From Ruminococcus sp. (GTDB taxonomy: Bacteria; Bacillota; Clostridia; Oscillospirales; Ruminococcaceae): DNA of 60,373 nt. Made by a program: the position numbers and the translations under genes. Position 1 is the stretch's first letter, and each line of letters opens with the position of its first letter. The notes under the pieces are model-generated. The model did not search any database. It was not told the origin of the DNA and saw nothing but the letters and a program-made list of their open reading frames with translations. The stretch lies in NCBI GenBank assembly GCA_017397925.1, contig JAFQHO010000014.1, positions 1-60,373 on the forward strand, given 5' to 3'. Positions 30,984 to 40,709 of this stretch are shown here, one piece after another.

Positions 30984-31013
30984 TAGTAAAATAATTAGTT
31001 TGGAGATGATTTC

Positions 31014-31685
31014 GTGAAAAAACATCTGATTATGGCGGCAGTTCTCATATTTTCAGTAATAGTATGCCTTATTGACGCTGTTTTGCAGCCAAATTATTTT
31101 GTAAAGATCCCCATAAAAATTGTATTTTTCCTTGCCTTGCCTATGATCTTTTTTATACGTAATAAAAGCGATTTCAAGGATTTCAAAAGCCTCTTTGTAT
31201 TCAGAAAAAGGGGCGTTCTGAAAGCTCTTGCATTGGGAATTGCTGTATATGCGGTGATTTTATCAGCGTTTTTACTGACGAGGAATATATTTGATTACTC
31301 AAACGTGACATCAAGCCTTACAGAGGGTATGGGCATAACAGCAGATAATTTTATATACGTATCTCTTTACATATCCCTTGCGAACTCATTTCTTGAAGAA
31401 TTCTTTTTCAGAGGGTTCGGATTTATGACGCTGAAAAGGCATACATCGCCAAAAATTGCCTATATATTCAGCTCTGCGGTGTTTGCAGTGTATCATATAG
31501 GTATGCTGTGGGAGATGTTCAACATCGGTGTCCTGCTGTTGTTGATGTTCGGTCTTATAGTGGGCGGATGTATATTCAACTATTTGAATGAGCACAACGA
31601 TAATATTTATCCCTCCTGGTTTGTGCATATGTTTGCCAATTTTGCGATAAATACCGTGGGATTTATCCTGTTTGGGATAATATAA
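31014..31685 (+). CDS. CPBP family intramembrane metalloprotease
   Basis: 223 residues, about seven membrane helices, GTG start after GGAGATG. The catalytic motifs are in order: NSFLEEFFFRGFGF (EExxxR), AVFAVYHIGML (FxxxH) and SWFVHMFANF (HxxxN). Family members process prenylated proteins or bacteriocins, or protect against them. It stands alone, so its role cannot be specified. Confidence 0.88.
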   Translation: MKKHLIMAAVLIFSVIVCLIDAVLQPNYFVKIPIKIVFFLALPMIFFIRNKSDFKDFKSLFVFRKRGVLKALALGIAVYAVILSAFLLTRNIFDYSNVTSSLTEGMGITADNFIYVSLYISLANSFLEEFFFRGFGFMTLKRHTSPKIAYIFSSAVFAVYHIGMLWEMFNIGVLLLLMFGLIVGGCIFNYLNEHNDNIYPSWFVHMFANFAINTVGFILFGII

Positions 31686-31817
31686 ATATATGACTAATAT
31701 GATTAAAAAATAAAAATATATCAAATTTGCCGTTTTTTATGTCCTTTTTTTCTGACTTTTCTCGAATGTATTATATAGAGGGCAAAATAAACCGACATTT
31801 TTGAATGGAGTAGTAAA

Positions 31818-32744
31818 ATGAACTATAAAATAAGGAAAATCCGTGAAAACGAATACAAATTATTAGACGATTTTATATATGAAGCGATTTTTATACTCGA
31901 AGGAGAAACTCTGCCGCCGAAATCAATTATAAATCAGCCTGATTTGCAGGTGTATATCAAAGATTTCGGTAAGGAAAAGGACGATATGTGCTTTGTTGCA
32001 GAGGTTGAGGGGGAAGTTGTAGGAGCCGTCTGGGTGCGTGATATGCAGGATTACGGGCATATTGCCGACGGTGTGCCGTCCTTTGCTATATCTTTATACA
32101 AGGAATACCGCAATTACGGAATTGGGACGGCGATGATGAAAACTATGCTTGCAGAGTTGAAAAATCGCGGATATGAAAAGGCATCTTTAGCGGTGCAAAA
32201 GGCAAACTATGCTGTGAAAATGTATAAAAAAGTCGGATTTTACGTCATTGACGAAAATGATGAGGAATATATAATGGTGTGCGATTTGAAAATAGATATA
32301 GTAAAATATGATGATAAATATTTTGCTAAATTGGTTGAATTTCTTGAAAAATGTCTGCCTGAATCGGGGCGTGCTTTAGATATTGACGGACGACACAGCT
32401 TTTATAAGGATATAGAAAACAATTTCAAAGGTTTCTGGTGTATGCTCCATAATGAAGAAATTATCGGGGCTGTGGCAGTGCATCAGCTTAGTGAAAAGAA
32501 CTGCGAGCTGAAATCCCTCTATTTATTTGAGAAATATCACGGCAGAGGTTACGGAAGAAAGCTGCTTGATACGGCAATAGATTTTGCTAAGAATTACGGT
32601 TATGAGAAAATGTATCTGGACTCCCTGTCCACAAGTACAAGGGCAGTTGCTTTGTACAGGAAAAATGGTTTTGTTGATACCGAAAAGTATAATGACAGCG
32701 TGCGTTCTGATGTGTTTATGGTGTTGGATTTAAAAGTAGAATAA
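31818..32744 (+). CDS. Tandem-GNAT acetyltransferase
   Basis: 308 residues with two GNAT domains. Domain 1 (about 1-155) has the acetyl-CoA loop KEYRNYGIGTAMMKTMLAEL; domain 2 (about 160-308) has EKYHGRGYGRKLLDTAIDFA and a C-terminal LYRKNGF. The substrate is not predictable. Part of domain 1 was duplicated downstream (32793-32960). A GGAG site precedes the ATG. Confidence 0.85.
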   Translation: MNYKIRKIRENEYKLLDDFIYEAIFILEGETLPPKSIINQPDLQVYIKDFGKEKDDMCFVAEVEGEVVGAVWVRDMQDYGHIADGVPSFAISLYKEYRNYGIGTAMMKTMLAELKNRGYEKASLAVQKANYAVKMYKKVGFYVIDENDEEYIMVCDLKIDIVKYDDKYFAKLVEFLEKCLPESGRALDIDGRHSFYKDIENNFKGFWCMLHNEEIIGAVAVHQLSEKNCELKSLYLFEKYHGRGYGRKLLDTAIDFAKNYGYEKMYLDSLSTSTRAVALYRKNGFVDTEKYNDSVRSDVFMVLDLKVE

Positions 32745-32754
32745 CTGACTTAAT

Positions 32755-32789
32755 AATCGACACTTGATAATTAACAATAAAAATCTTGC
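32755..32789. repeat. 35-bp direct repeat, copy 1
   Basis: Identical to 33588-33622 (starts AATCGACACTTGATAATTAA). Here it follows the GNAT gene, and copy 2 covers the last codons of the GyrI-like gene. The pair brackets the GNAT fragment and GyrI-like gene, so it records a local duplication. Confidence 0.75.
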
Positions 32790-32792
32790 GTT

Positions 32793-32960
32793 TTTATACC
32801 CGAAGGAGCAACTCTGCCGCCGAAATCAATTATAAATCAGCCTGTTTTGCAAGTATATGTCAAGGATTTTGGTAAGGAAAAGGACGATAGGTGCTTTGTT
32901 GCAGAGGTTGAGGGGGAAGTTGTAGGAGCCGTCTGGGTGCGAAATCTGAAAGGAGAATAA
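32793..32960 (+). pseudogene. Duplicated GNAT fragment
   Basis: 55 codons that repeat residues about 25-75 of the upstream tandem-GNAT protein (FIPEGATLPPKSIINQP, then FVAEVEGEVVGAVWVRN), with scattered substitutions, ending in NLKGE and a stop. It lacks a start codon. It is directly followed by the SD of the GyrI-like gene. Confidence 0.8.
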
Positions 32961-32962
32961 CA

Positions 32963-33607
32963 ATGCCATTTGATTATAAAAAAGAATACAAGGAATATTA
33001 TATGCCGAAGAATAAGCCTGCAATAGTGAATATTCCGAAGATGAATTACATAGCTGTAAGGGGAAAGGGAAATCCCAACGAGGAAGGCGGAGCATATCAG
33101 CAGGCAATAAGCGTACTTTATGCCGTTGCCTATACCCTTAAAATGAGCTATAAAACCGATTACAAAATAGAGGGATTTTTCGAATATGTAGTTCCACCCC
33201 TTGAAGGATTCTGGTGGCAGGAGGGAGTGGTCGGCGTTGATTATACAGATAAATCGACATTTAACTGGATTTCTGTCATTCGTCTGCCTGATTTTGTTAC
33301 AAAGCAGGATTTTGAATGGGCAGTGGAAACGGCTTCAAAAAAGAAAAAGCTTGATTGTTCAGCTGCTGAATTTCTCACAATAGATGAGGGACTGTGTGTT
33401 CAGATAATGCATCTCGGTTCATATGACGATGAGCCGGCAACAGTGGCTTCAATGGACGGATATCTTGCTGAAAATGGCTATGAAAATGATATGACTGATG
33501 AACGTCTGCACCACGAAATATATCTTTCTGACCCAAGGAAAACAGCTCCCGAAAATTGGAAAACGGTTATAAGACATCCCATTAAGAAATCGACACTTGA
33601 TAATTAA
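32963..33607 (+). CDS. GyrI-like domain protein
   Basis: 214 residues. IPKMNYIAVRGKGNPNEEGG, the central VVPPLEGFWWQEG and the final VRH-like stretch (WKTVIRHPIKK) match the GyrI-like/SOUL-type small-molecule-binding fold found as stand-alone proteins. Function is probably binding of a drug or metabolite. The SD (AAAGGAG) lies within the preceding GNAT remnant. Its last codons fall in the 35-bp repeat. Confidence 0.82.
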   Translation: MPFDYKKEYKEYYMPKNKPAIVNIPKMNYIAVRGKGNPNEEGGAYQQAISVLYAVAYTLKMSYKTDYKIEGFFEYVVPPLEGFWWQEGVVGVDYTDKSTFNWISVIRLPDFVTKQDFEWAVETASKKKKLDCSAAEFLTIDEGLCVQIMHLGSYDDEPATVASMDGYLAENGYENDMTDERLHHEIYLSDPRKTAPENWKTVIRHPIKKSTLDN

Positions 33608-33622
33608 CAATAAAAATCTTGC
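33588..33622. repeat. 35-bp direct repeat, copy 2
   Basis: Second copy of 32755-32789, covering the last six codons of the GyrI-like gene and its 3' flank. Confidence 0.75.
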
Positions 33623-33675
33623 AATTTTGTGCATAATACACAAAAGTAAGAGGCTATTATTTATGCCAAAAACAC

Positions 33676-33704
33676 TTGCTATATTTATGAAAATATGTTA
33701 TAAT
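33676..33704 (+). promoter_or_regulatory. Promoter of the MoxR-DUF58-transglutaminase operon
   Basis: TTGCTA (33676-33681), 17-base spacer, TATAAT (33699-33704). Confidence 0.7.
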
Positions 33705-33778
33705 TATAAAAGCTGTAAGTTTAAAGGCTTGCACAATAATATATTTTACAACAGATTACCAGAAACAGGGGTAAAAAT

Positions 33779-34717
33779 ATGAATGAAAAAATCAGACTTC
33801 TTGCTGATTCTATAGGAAAAGTAATTGTAGGAAAAGAAGATACGGTTATACGTCTTATTTCGGCTATGCTCTGCGAAGGACACGTTCTTCTTGAGGATGT
33901 TCCGGGAGTTGGAAAAACTCAGCTTATTACGGCGCTTTCCCGTTCAGTAGGCGGAAAATTCAACCGTATACAGTTAACCCCCGACGTTATGCCGTCGGAT
34001 ATCGCAGGCTTTACAATGCCTGACAGCAAAACAGGCGAATTCACTTACCGCGAGGGCGCAGCAATGTGTAATTTCCTCCTTGCGGATGAAATAAACCGTG
34101 CTTCACCAAAGGTGCAGTCGGCACTTCTTGAAGCAATGGAAGAACGCCAGATTTCAATGGACGGTACTACATATCCGCTTCCTAAGCCATTTCTCGTAAT
34201 GGCTACGCAAAACCCCGTTGAAACCTACGGTACGTTCCACTTGCCCGAAGCTCAGATGGACAGATTTTTTATGAAGCTGTCAATGGGATATCCCGACGCT
34301 GAGGAGGAAATGAAAATCCTCGAAAGAACGGAAATGTACAATCCCATAAACAACATCACAGAGCCAGCAATGAGCATTGACGAAATACTTGAAATGCAGC
34401 AGGAGGTGCGGAATGTCCGCGTTACTGAGGCTGTAAAGAAGTATGTCGTTGATATCGTAAGATTTACACGAAGCGACAGAAATGCCTCTCTCGGCGTAAG
34501 TCCCAGAGGAAGTATAGCTCTTTACAAGGCGGCTAAGGCATTCGCTTATATATATGAGCGTGACTATGTAACGCCCGACGATGTAAAGAAAACAGCTGTA
34601 TCTGTCCTTGCCCACAGAATTATCCTTTCACCACAGGGCAGAACGGAGTTTAACTCCACAGAGGCGTATGTTGAGGCAGTTCTGAGTACGCTTGCCGTTC
34701 CGTCAATGGGAAACTGA
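33779..34717 (+). CDS. MoxR family AAA+ ATPase
   Basis: 312 residues. EDVPGVGKTQL (Walker A), FLLADEINRASPKVQSALLE (Walker B and extension), FLVMATQNPVETYGTFHLPE (sensor 1) are typical of MoxR ATPases, which act as chaperones for metal or cofactor insertion or for von Willebrand proteins. First gene of an operon with a DUF58 protein and a transglutaminase-like membrane protein; the three probably act together at the cell surface. Confidence 0.93.
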   Translation: MNEKIRLLADSIGKVIVGKEDTVIRLISAMLCEGHVLLEDVPGVGKTQLITALSRSVGGKFNRIQLTPDVMPSDIAGFTMPDSKTGEFTYREGAAMCNFLLADEINRASPKVQSALLEAMEERQISMDGTTYPLPKPFLVMATQNPVETYGTFHLPEAQMDRFFMKLSMGYPDAEEEMKILERTEMYNPINNITEPAMSIDEILEMQQEVRNVRVTEAVKKYVVDIVRFTRSDRNASLGVSPRGSIALYKAAKAFAYIYERDYVTPDDVKKTAVSVLAHRIILSPQGRTEFNSTEAYVEAVLSTLAVPSMGN

Positions 34718-34718
34718 T

Positions 34719-35873
34719 ATGGGAACACTATTATCCATAATATCAATTGTGGTAGTACTTCTTGTATTTACCTTTTATATAGACGGTGAAATCGGAGTAG
34801 TAATTATCGCATTTATGGTATTTGCCCCCCTTGTATCCCTGTTTTTCGCCTGGTACGGCAGAAAAAGGGTTGAAGTATCCTTCGATTGCGACGGATATGT
34901 TAAAAAGGGCGGAAAGCTGACCGTTAATGTAAAAGCTGAAAAAACGGGATTTTTCCCTTTAGGTATAGTTGAAATACAGCTTGCCGCCAGTGAGGTTTTC
35001 GGCAGTATAGATAAGCTTTACAAGCTGTCCGTTATAAAAGGGGACAGTGAAAGCTTCTCAATTGAGGTGGACGCCAACACAGGAGGAAACGGCGAAATAG
35101 CTGTAACTTCCGTCCGTTCCTGCGGATTTCTCGGATTTCTCGGATTTAAAGCAAAAAATCCACTTCCGCCGCCTAAAAGCGTGGGAGTTATCCCCGAAAT
35201 TCCGGAAATTAAAACAACATCAAAGCTTTTCAGAAGCATTGCCGATTCTGTTATGACATCCGATGATGAAGAAAACAGCGATTCATCGCAGCTTTTCTCA
35301 GCAAATACAACTCCGGGCTATGAACACCGCGAGTATGAGGCAGGAGACCCTCTTAAACGCGTCAACTGGAAACTTTCCGCAAAGAAAAATCAGATGATGG
35401 TTCGTCTTGATGAAGCTGTAGCGTCAGTTCAGCCTGTAATTGCCATTGACCTGTTCAGAGAGGCAAAGGCAGACGCTTCAAAGTCAGTATTGACAGAGGA
35501 AAGGATAATCTGCTCTGTATTCGGTCTTGCTTCAATGCTTATAAAAAACGGCATTGCCTCAACCTTTGTATACTACGAGGCAGACGGCAGAGTTGTGTCT
35601 GAGAGTATCGACAATCCCGAATATCCTCCCCAGCTTCTTCTGAAAGTGCTTGCATCACGGGTTGAACGTGACAGGAGAATAAGCATTGATGCAGAATCAG
35701 CCTGTGCCTGCGTTATAGCCTCCACTGATTGTTCAGCCTCAATAAACAGCGTTATAGCTAAATTTGAGGACAAGGATGCTGTAAGCCTTATCGGTGAATC
35801 GGCACGTTCCAAGAATGAAACTGAATGTAAGATGTGGTATCTTGACGGAGATAATAATTTTAAGTTGGTATAA
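34719..35873 (+). CDS. DUF58 domain membrane protein
   Basis: About 384 residues. Two N-terminal helices (LLSIISIVVVLLVFTFYIDG, VVIIAFMVFAPLVSLFFAWY), a beta-rich part, then the DUF58 motif GYEHREYEAGDPLKRVNWKL near residue 210 and a von-Willebrand-A-like end. ATG at 34719 sits two bases after the MoxR stop, so it relies on coupling. DUF58 proteins are constant partners of MoxR ATPases. Confidence 0.9.
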   Translation: MGTLLSIISIVVVLLVFTFYIDGEIGVVIIAFMVFAPLVSLFFAWYGRKRVEVSFDCDGYVKKGGKLTVNVKAEKTGFFPLGIVEIQLAASEVFGSIDKLYKLSVIKGDSESFSIEVDANTGGNGEIAVTSVRSCGFLGFLGFKAKNPLPPPKSVGVIPEIPEIKTTSKLFRSIADSVMTSDDEENSDSSQLFSANTTPGYEHREYEAGDPLKRVNWKLSAKKNQMMVRLDEAVASVQPVIAIDLFREAKADASKSVLTEERIICSVFGLASMLIKNGIASTFVYYEADGRVVSESIDNPEYPPQLLLKVLASRVERDRRISIDAESACACVIASTDCSASINSVIAKFEDKDAVSLIGESARSKNETECKMWYLDGDNNFKLV

Positions 35874-35876
35874 AAA

Positions 35877-38126
35877 ATGACTGATAGAAAAGAAACTGCA
35901 AAGGCATTTTTAATAAGAACTATTGCAGACCCTGTGCTTATATATGCTGTCATTGCGATGATGTCGATTATGAACCATTACCGCAGTACAATGATGTGGA
36001 TGTACGGCATAGCGGCTTATGTGGCAGGCTGGGTTATATTCCGTCTGTTTGACTATATAAATAAACATCACTTTATTGGCTTTTTTGCCTATATAGCACT
36101 GTTTGCCCTGTTTATGACGGGTACAGTGTCAGCAGTAAGGCGAGGCAGCGAAAATTACCCTATTTCCTGGGGATTGTGGTTCCTTACACCTGTAAATGCG
36201 ATGCAGTACAATAAATGGTACACAGTGTCGATTTTCCTGCTGTTCCTTATATTTATGCTTTCAGTAATATACTATTTCACCCGAGTGCGGTACAGGCTTT
36301 TTATGAATTTCCTCATACTTATAATTCCCTTTTCCATATACGGTAAGGAAAACGAGGAAATGGAAATCGGCTTTATTATCGCCCTCTGCGTAGGATTTTT
36401 CATAATTCTTGCCAATTTCCGCCAGATGTCTGATACCAGGGAGGCAAAGGCGGTTGACAGGCCGGAAATGTTCCGTTCTGCTGCGGTATTTACGGTGATT
36501 TTTGCCATTATATCGGCATTCTTCCCCAAGCCTGCCATTGAAGCGGACAGAACAATGATTGAAACAATGATTAACGCTGACGCTCTCACGGATAAATTCC
36601 TGAAAATGCTTGATGTTTTCCGCGATGATTCCGACGGCGAGCAATTCAGGCGTAATATGGGCAATATCCCTATGTATTACGCAAAATCTCCCCACCCATT
36701 ACAGCTGAAAACAGCCACCTTTACTTCTTATGATTTCAGTACTGATAAGTGGGAGTATTCGAAGATTGACAGCAAATACCATTACACCGAGGATAAGCCT
36801 TTATCCATTTATTACAACGGCGGAGTTACAGAGGCTATTATGTATGCGGCTGAAAATGACGCTGACTTTGCTGAAAAATACGGTCTTACCGAGTTTATCG
36901 GGGCGGAAATCATAACTCCCGAACCCCGTTCGCTCTACATTACATCTGTAAGAAGCGGCGGTACTTCGGCACCTGTTCCTGCCGGAGCAGTATCTCTTGA
37001 TAAAAGCTCCTTTGAGCATCCTTTCGGACTTTCGGAATCGGGCGTTGTCTACGCTCACGACGATGAATTCGAGCAGAATGAATGGTTTGAATTCAGCTTT
37101 GTATCGCCTTCTTATTTTGGTCTTGGCGATAACAAGGAAGTTACAGATTATATTGCTGAAATTGAGAATTATGAGGTGTTTTTGCTGGACGCAATTATGT
37201 CACTAAGATTTGCTGATCTGAAAGATACGGAATATTATGACATACTTGTTGAAAACAGACACTTCTATGAAGAAGTTGAGGAAAACTACCTCGACTACAA
37301 TGACAGCGAGGAAATATACAATCTCTCACAGGAGATTACAGCAGGACTTGAATCCCCCTACGATAAGGCAAAGGCACTTGAAATGTACTTCATTGAAAAT
37401 GATTTCATTTATGACCTTGGATATCGTAAGGAAAGAGGGGAAAACGTAGAGGACTTCCTTTTCAGAACGAACAGGGGAGTATGCTACGAATACGCAACGG
37501 CTATGACGCTTCTTGCAAGAGCTGCAGGTATACCTGCAAGATACTGCGAGGGCTTCAATATGCAGACATACTATACTGACGACAAAGGAAACAATTATAT
37601 TGTTACAGCCAACGATGCACACGGCTTCCCTGAGCTTTATATCAAGGGTTATGGCTGGATGTGTTTCGAGCCCACAAGAGTGGCAGGCGAAATCGAAAAG
37701 GAGAAGGAGGACGTTACAACGCTCCTTGTAAAGTCAGGACTTATTATCCTTGGCTTATCCGCAATAGTGCTTCTATTCATCTTCCTTATGCCAATGATAA
37801 CACACAGGGTATTCCTTGTGCTTATCAGACGTAAATCGCCTAATGCCGCAGTTGCCGCTGTAATAAGACGTATATGCAGGGTGTATGGCATACCCCGTAC
37901 ATCATCGGCACATGAGGCAGAAGCCGCGGTATACCGCAGGTCAGCTGCTGACATCTCAACTGCTGTTTTACTCTTTGAAAAAGGAGAGTACGGCGGCTGT
38001 AAGCTTACAGAGGAAGACAAGACAAAGACTGTAGACATTTATATCACTGCGTACAATGCTTTGGGTGAGGCTAAAAAAGCTGAGCGCAAGGCAAAGGGAA
38101 AAAAGAAAGATAAACGCACGACATAA
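35877..38126 (+). CDS. TgpA-like transglutaminase membrane protein
   Basis: 749 residues: about six N-terminal helices (to about 200), a large extracellular domain, one helix near 630 (LIILGLSAIVLLFIFLMPM) and a cytoplasmic DUF4129-like C-terminus. The transglutaminase core shows the triad: Cys in RGVCYEYATAMTLLARAAGI, His in ANDAHGFPELYIKG, and an acidic residue in GWMCFEPTRV. The gene follows the DUF58 gene by three bases. Likely role: cross-linking or hydrolysis of surface peptides. Confidence 0.9.
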   Translation: MTDRKETAKAFLIRTIADPVLIYAVIAMMSIMNHYRSTMMWMYGIAAYVAGWVIFRLFDYINKHHFIGFFAYIALFALFMTGTVSAVRRGSENYPISWGLWFLTPVNAMQYNKWYTVSIFLLFLIFMLSVIYYFTRVRYRLFMNFLILIIPFSIYGKENEEMEIGFIIALCVGFFIILANFRQMSDTREAKAVDRPEMFRSAAVFTVIFAIISAFFPKPAIEADRTMIETMINADALTDKFLKMLDVFRDDSDGEQFRRNMGNIPMYYAKSPHPLQLKTATFTSYDFSTDKWEYSKIDSKYHYTEDKPLSIYYNGGVTEAIMYAAENDADFAEKYGLTEFIGAEIITPEPRSLYITSVRSGGTSAPVPAGAVSLDKSSFEHPFGLSESGVVYAHDDEFEQNEWFEFSFVSPSYFGLGDNKEVTDYIAEIENYEVFLLDAIMSLRFADLKDTEYYDILVENRHFYEEVEENYLDYNDSEEIYNLSQEITAGLESPYDKAKALEMYFIENDFIYDLGYRKERGENVEDFLFRTNRGVCYEYATAMTLLARAAGIPARYCEGFNMQTYYTDDKGNNYIVTANDAHGFPELYIKGYGWMCFEPTRVAGEIEKEKEDVTTLLVKSGLIILGLSAIVLLFIFLMPMITHRVFLVLIRRKSPNAAVAAVIRRICRVYGIPRTSSAHEAEAAVYRRSAADISTAVLLFEKGEYGGCKLTEEDKTKTVDIYITAYNALGEAKKAERKAKGKKKDKRTT

Positions 38127-38210
38127 TATTTTTGGGAACTGTGGAATCAGAAATTTTCGTGAATGACGAGGGATTAAGAAATACCTCAGATATGAAAAGG
38201 AGTGATACCA

Positions 38211-39590
38211 ATGCAGCACAAAAAAATTATAAGTTTATTTGCCGCATTTCTGACGGCAGCATATTGTTCGGCTCCCGCAGCTATGGCTGTTGAGGAAACC
38301 GAGGAATTACCTTCTATAGTAACAGAAATCTCAACAAGTTCAATCTATGACGAGTACCGCGATTGGAGTCAGATGGATTCACGCTGGAGTGATACAGCAA
38401 TGGGCGGTACAACAATAAGAAAATCGGGCTGTCTGCTGACATCTCTGGCAATTATGGCAGTCCACTCAGGCTCAATTGACAGTACAGCTCTTGCAAATAT
38501 GGGTATAACTGATATTGAGCAGTTCAACCCCGGTGTTCTTGCAAATGCCTATACAAATGCCAACGGTTTCAGCTATGATGGTTCAATTGCAAGCTGGGGA
38601 ACAATCAGCACAATTATTCCCAATATAACCTTCGGCGCTGACAAGTATTTTCAGAATACCGAAAAAACAGCTGTAGCAGAGGAGCTTAAAGCTCTTATGG
38701 CTGAGGGATGGCATATTATCGCAAGAGTCAACAACGGCAGCTACCACTGGGCTTATATTGAAAGCGTAGGGGCAGACGGTTCAATCATAATGTGCGACCC
38801 TGCTGTTGATACACACGATTTATACGAGGCATATCCAAACGGCTTACAGGGTGAATACTGGATGCTGAAAGGCACAAATCCTCCTACAGCGTCAGCTGCG
38901 GAAAAAGAGGAAATCGGTACACCAAGCGAAATGGAAATTGCTTCAATGCCCGATAGAACTACATTCCAGTGTGGAGAGTCCCTTGATTTAACAGGTGGAA
39001 CAGTTACTCTCAACGGAATTGATGAAGAAAAGGGTGAATGGACAAAAACTATTGATATGACAGCTTCTGATGTGATATCTGTAGATGCATCAGCCTACGA
39101 TTCAAAGACTCCCGGAGAATATGAAATTATCATTACAGCTGATACAGAAAGCGGAAAGGTAAAGACATCTTTCAAAGTAATTGTCTGCTACGCTATAGGC
39201 GAGTATTACGTTTCATCCGAAGAACCTGCCGATGTGTATTCAGAGCAGGGAGAGGGTGAAGTTCAGTATTCCTTCAAAAAAGGCAATGTAATTCACATTG
39301 CAAAGGTTGAGGGGGATTTCGGCTATATTGCATCAACTGATATAAGCGGCTGGATTGATATGGTGCTTCTGGAGAAAACAGAAGACCATCTTCACGAAAA
39401 AGGTGATATCAACAACGACGGAAATGTGGATAAATATGATTTATCTCTGCTTAATACATATTTACAGCAGAAAGAAATACTTCCCAACGGAGTTTCGGTT
39501 CTTACAGCTATTCAGCTATATTCCGCTGACCTCAACGGTGACGGAATGACAGACCTTAACGATGTAAGAGAGTATCTTATGATAGTATAA
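38211..39590 (+). CDS. Secreted C39-like peptidase with dockerin
   Basis: About 459 residues: signal peptide (IISLFAAFLTAAYCSAPAAM), a C39-type papain-like domain (residues about 45-220; WSQMDSRWSDTAMGGTTIRK, SGCLLTSLAIMA with the Cys, HIIARVNNGSYHWAYIESV with His, then DP), a beta-sandwich, an SH3-like segment, and a dockerin (KGDINNDGNVDKYDLSLL, SADLNGDGMTDLNDV). It may bind a cohesin scaffold and cleave peptides outside the cell. Start at 38211 follows AAAAGGAG. Confidence 0.85.
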   Translation: MQHKKIISLFAAFLTAAYCSAPAAMAVEETEELPSIVTEISTSSIYDEYRDWSQMDSRWSDTAMGGTTIRKSGCLLTSLAIMAVHSGSIDSTALANMGITDIEQFNPGVLANAYTNANGFSYDGSIASWGTISTIIPNITFGADKYFQNTEKTAVAEELKALMAEGWHIIARVNNGSYHWAYIESVGADGSIIMCDPAVDTHDLYEAYPNGLQGEYWMLKGTNPPTASAAEKEEIGTPSEMEIASMPDRTTFQCGESLDLTGGTVTLNGIDEEKGEWTKTIDMTASDVISVDASAYDSKTPGEYEIIITADTESGKVKTSFKVIVCYAIGEYYVSSEEPADVYSEQGEGEVQYSFKKGNVIHIAKVEGDFGYIASTDISGWIDMVLLEKTEDHLHEKGDINNDGNVDKYDLSLLNTYLQQKEILPNGVSVLTAIQLYSADLNGDGMTDLNDVREYLMIV

Positions 39591-39605
39591 CAGGAGGATT
39601 TTTCA

Positions 39606-40568
39606 ATGGAATGGACAGAGGTTAATATATATACCTCCGCCGAGGGAATTGAGCTGCTTTGCGCAAAGCTTATGGATATCGGCGTAAAAGGCTTTGTTAT
39701 AAAGGATTCCGAGGATTTTAAGGAGTTTCTTGACAACAAGAATGGTCAGTGGGATTACATTGACGACGATCTTATGGGACTTGCTGACTGTGAAACCTGT
39801 GTTACAGTGTACTTGCCCGGAAATGATCAGGGAGCAGATATGCTTATGTCGGTAAAGTCAATGCTTGCTGATATGAAGGCTGCTGATACTGATAATATCT
39901 ATGGCAGACTGGAAGCGGAGCTTTCCGATATCCGCGAGGAGGATTGGGCTAATAACTGGAAGCAGTATTTCAAGCCTTTTACAGTAGGCGAAAGACTTGC
40001 TGTAAAGCCCTCTTGGGAGGAGTATTCCGATGACAGCAGAATAATCCTTGAAATTGATCCTGCATCAAGCTTTGGTACAGGACAGCATCATACAACAAGG
40101 CTTTGTCTTGAAATCATTGAAAAATCTGTGAATAAGGGCGATAAAGTCCTTGATTTAGGCTGCGGAAGCGGTATTCTTTCAATTGCTGCACTGCTTTTAG
40201 GCGCGGAGAGTGCCGTTGCTGTTGATATCGAGGAAAATGCAGCTGCAACAGCAATGGAAAATGCAGAGAAGAACAATATTACTGCTGAGCAGTATAAGAC
40301 ATACTTCGGAAATATCCTTTCCGATGAAGCTCTTGCTGACGAGATAGACGGCAAGTATGATATGATTACAGCAAATATTGTTGCTGATGTGCTTATTGCA
40401 ATGAAAGACTTTTTTGTACGCTATCTCAAAAAAGGCGGTACTCTTATTATTTCGGGTATCATCGAGGAGCGTATGGAGGAGGTTCTCACAGCTGTTGAGG
40501 GCGTAGGCTTCATCAGAAAGCAGGTCAGCGTAAAGGAAGGCTGGGCAGCTGCCGAGTATACCTTATAA
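39606..40568 (+). CDS. prmA: Ribosomal protein L11 methyltransferase
   Basis: 320 residues. EEDWANNWKQYFKPF, IDPASSFGTGQHHTTRLCLE and the SAM motif VLDLGCGSGILSIAALLLGA are diagnostic of PrmA, which trimethylates L11. It follows AGGAGG 15 bases after the dockerin gene. Confidence 0.96.
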   Translation: MEWTEVNIYTSAEGIELLCAKLMDIGVKGFVIKDSEDFKEFLDNKNGQWDYIDDDLMGLADCETCVTVYLPGNDQGADMLMSVKSMLADMKAADTDNIYGRLEAELSDIREEDWANNWKQYFKPFTVGERLAVKPSWEEYSDDSRIILEIDPASSFGTGQHHTTRLCLEIIEKSVNKGDKVLDLGCGSGILSIAALLLGAESAVAVDIEENAAATAMENAEKNNITAEQYKTYFGNILSDEALADEIDGKYDMITANIVADVLIAMKDFFVRYLKKGGTLIISGIIEERMEEVLTAVEGVGFIRKQVSVKEGWAAAEYTL

Positions 40569-40709
40569 TTGAATTTGCAGGTAGAATGCTGTTTCTGCAA
40601 AATCCGACAACGTTCAATACGGACGGTGTTCCGTTTGAAAATCCCGTATATAGGAAGGCACTATCCAAGTGCGGGAGTAATATATATATTGACAAGGAGA
40701 ATGATTAAA

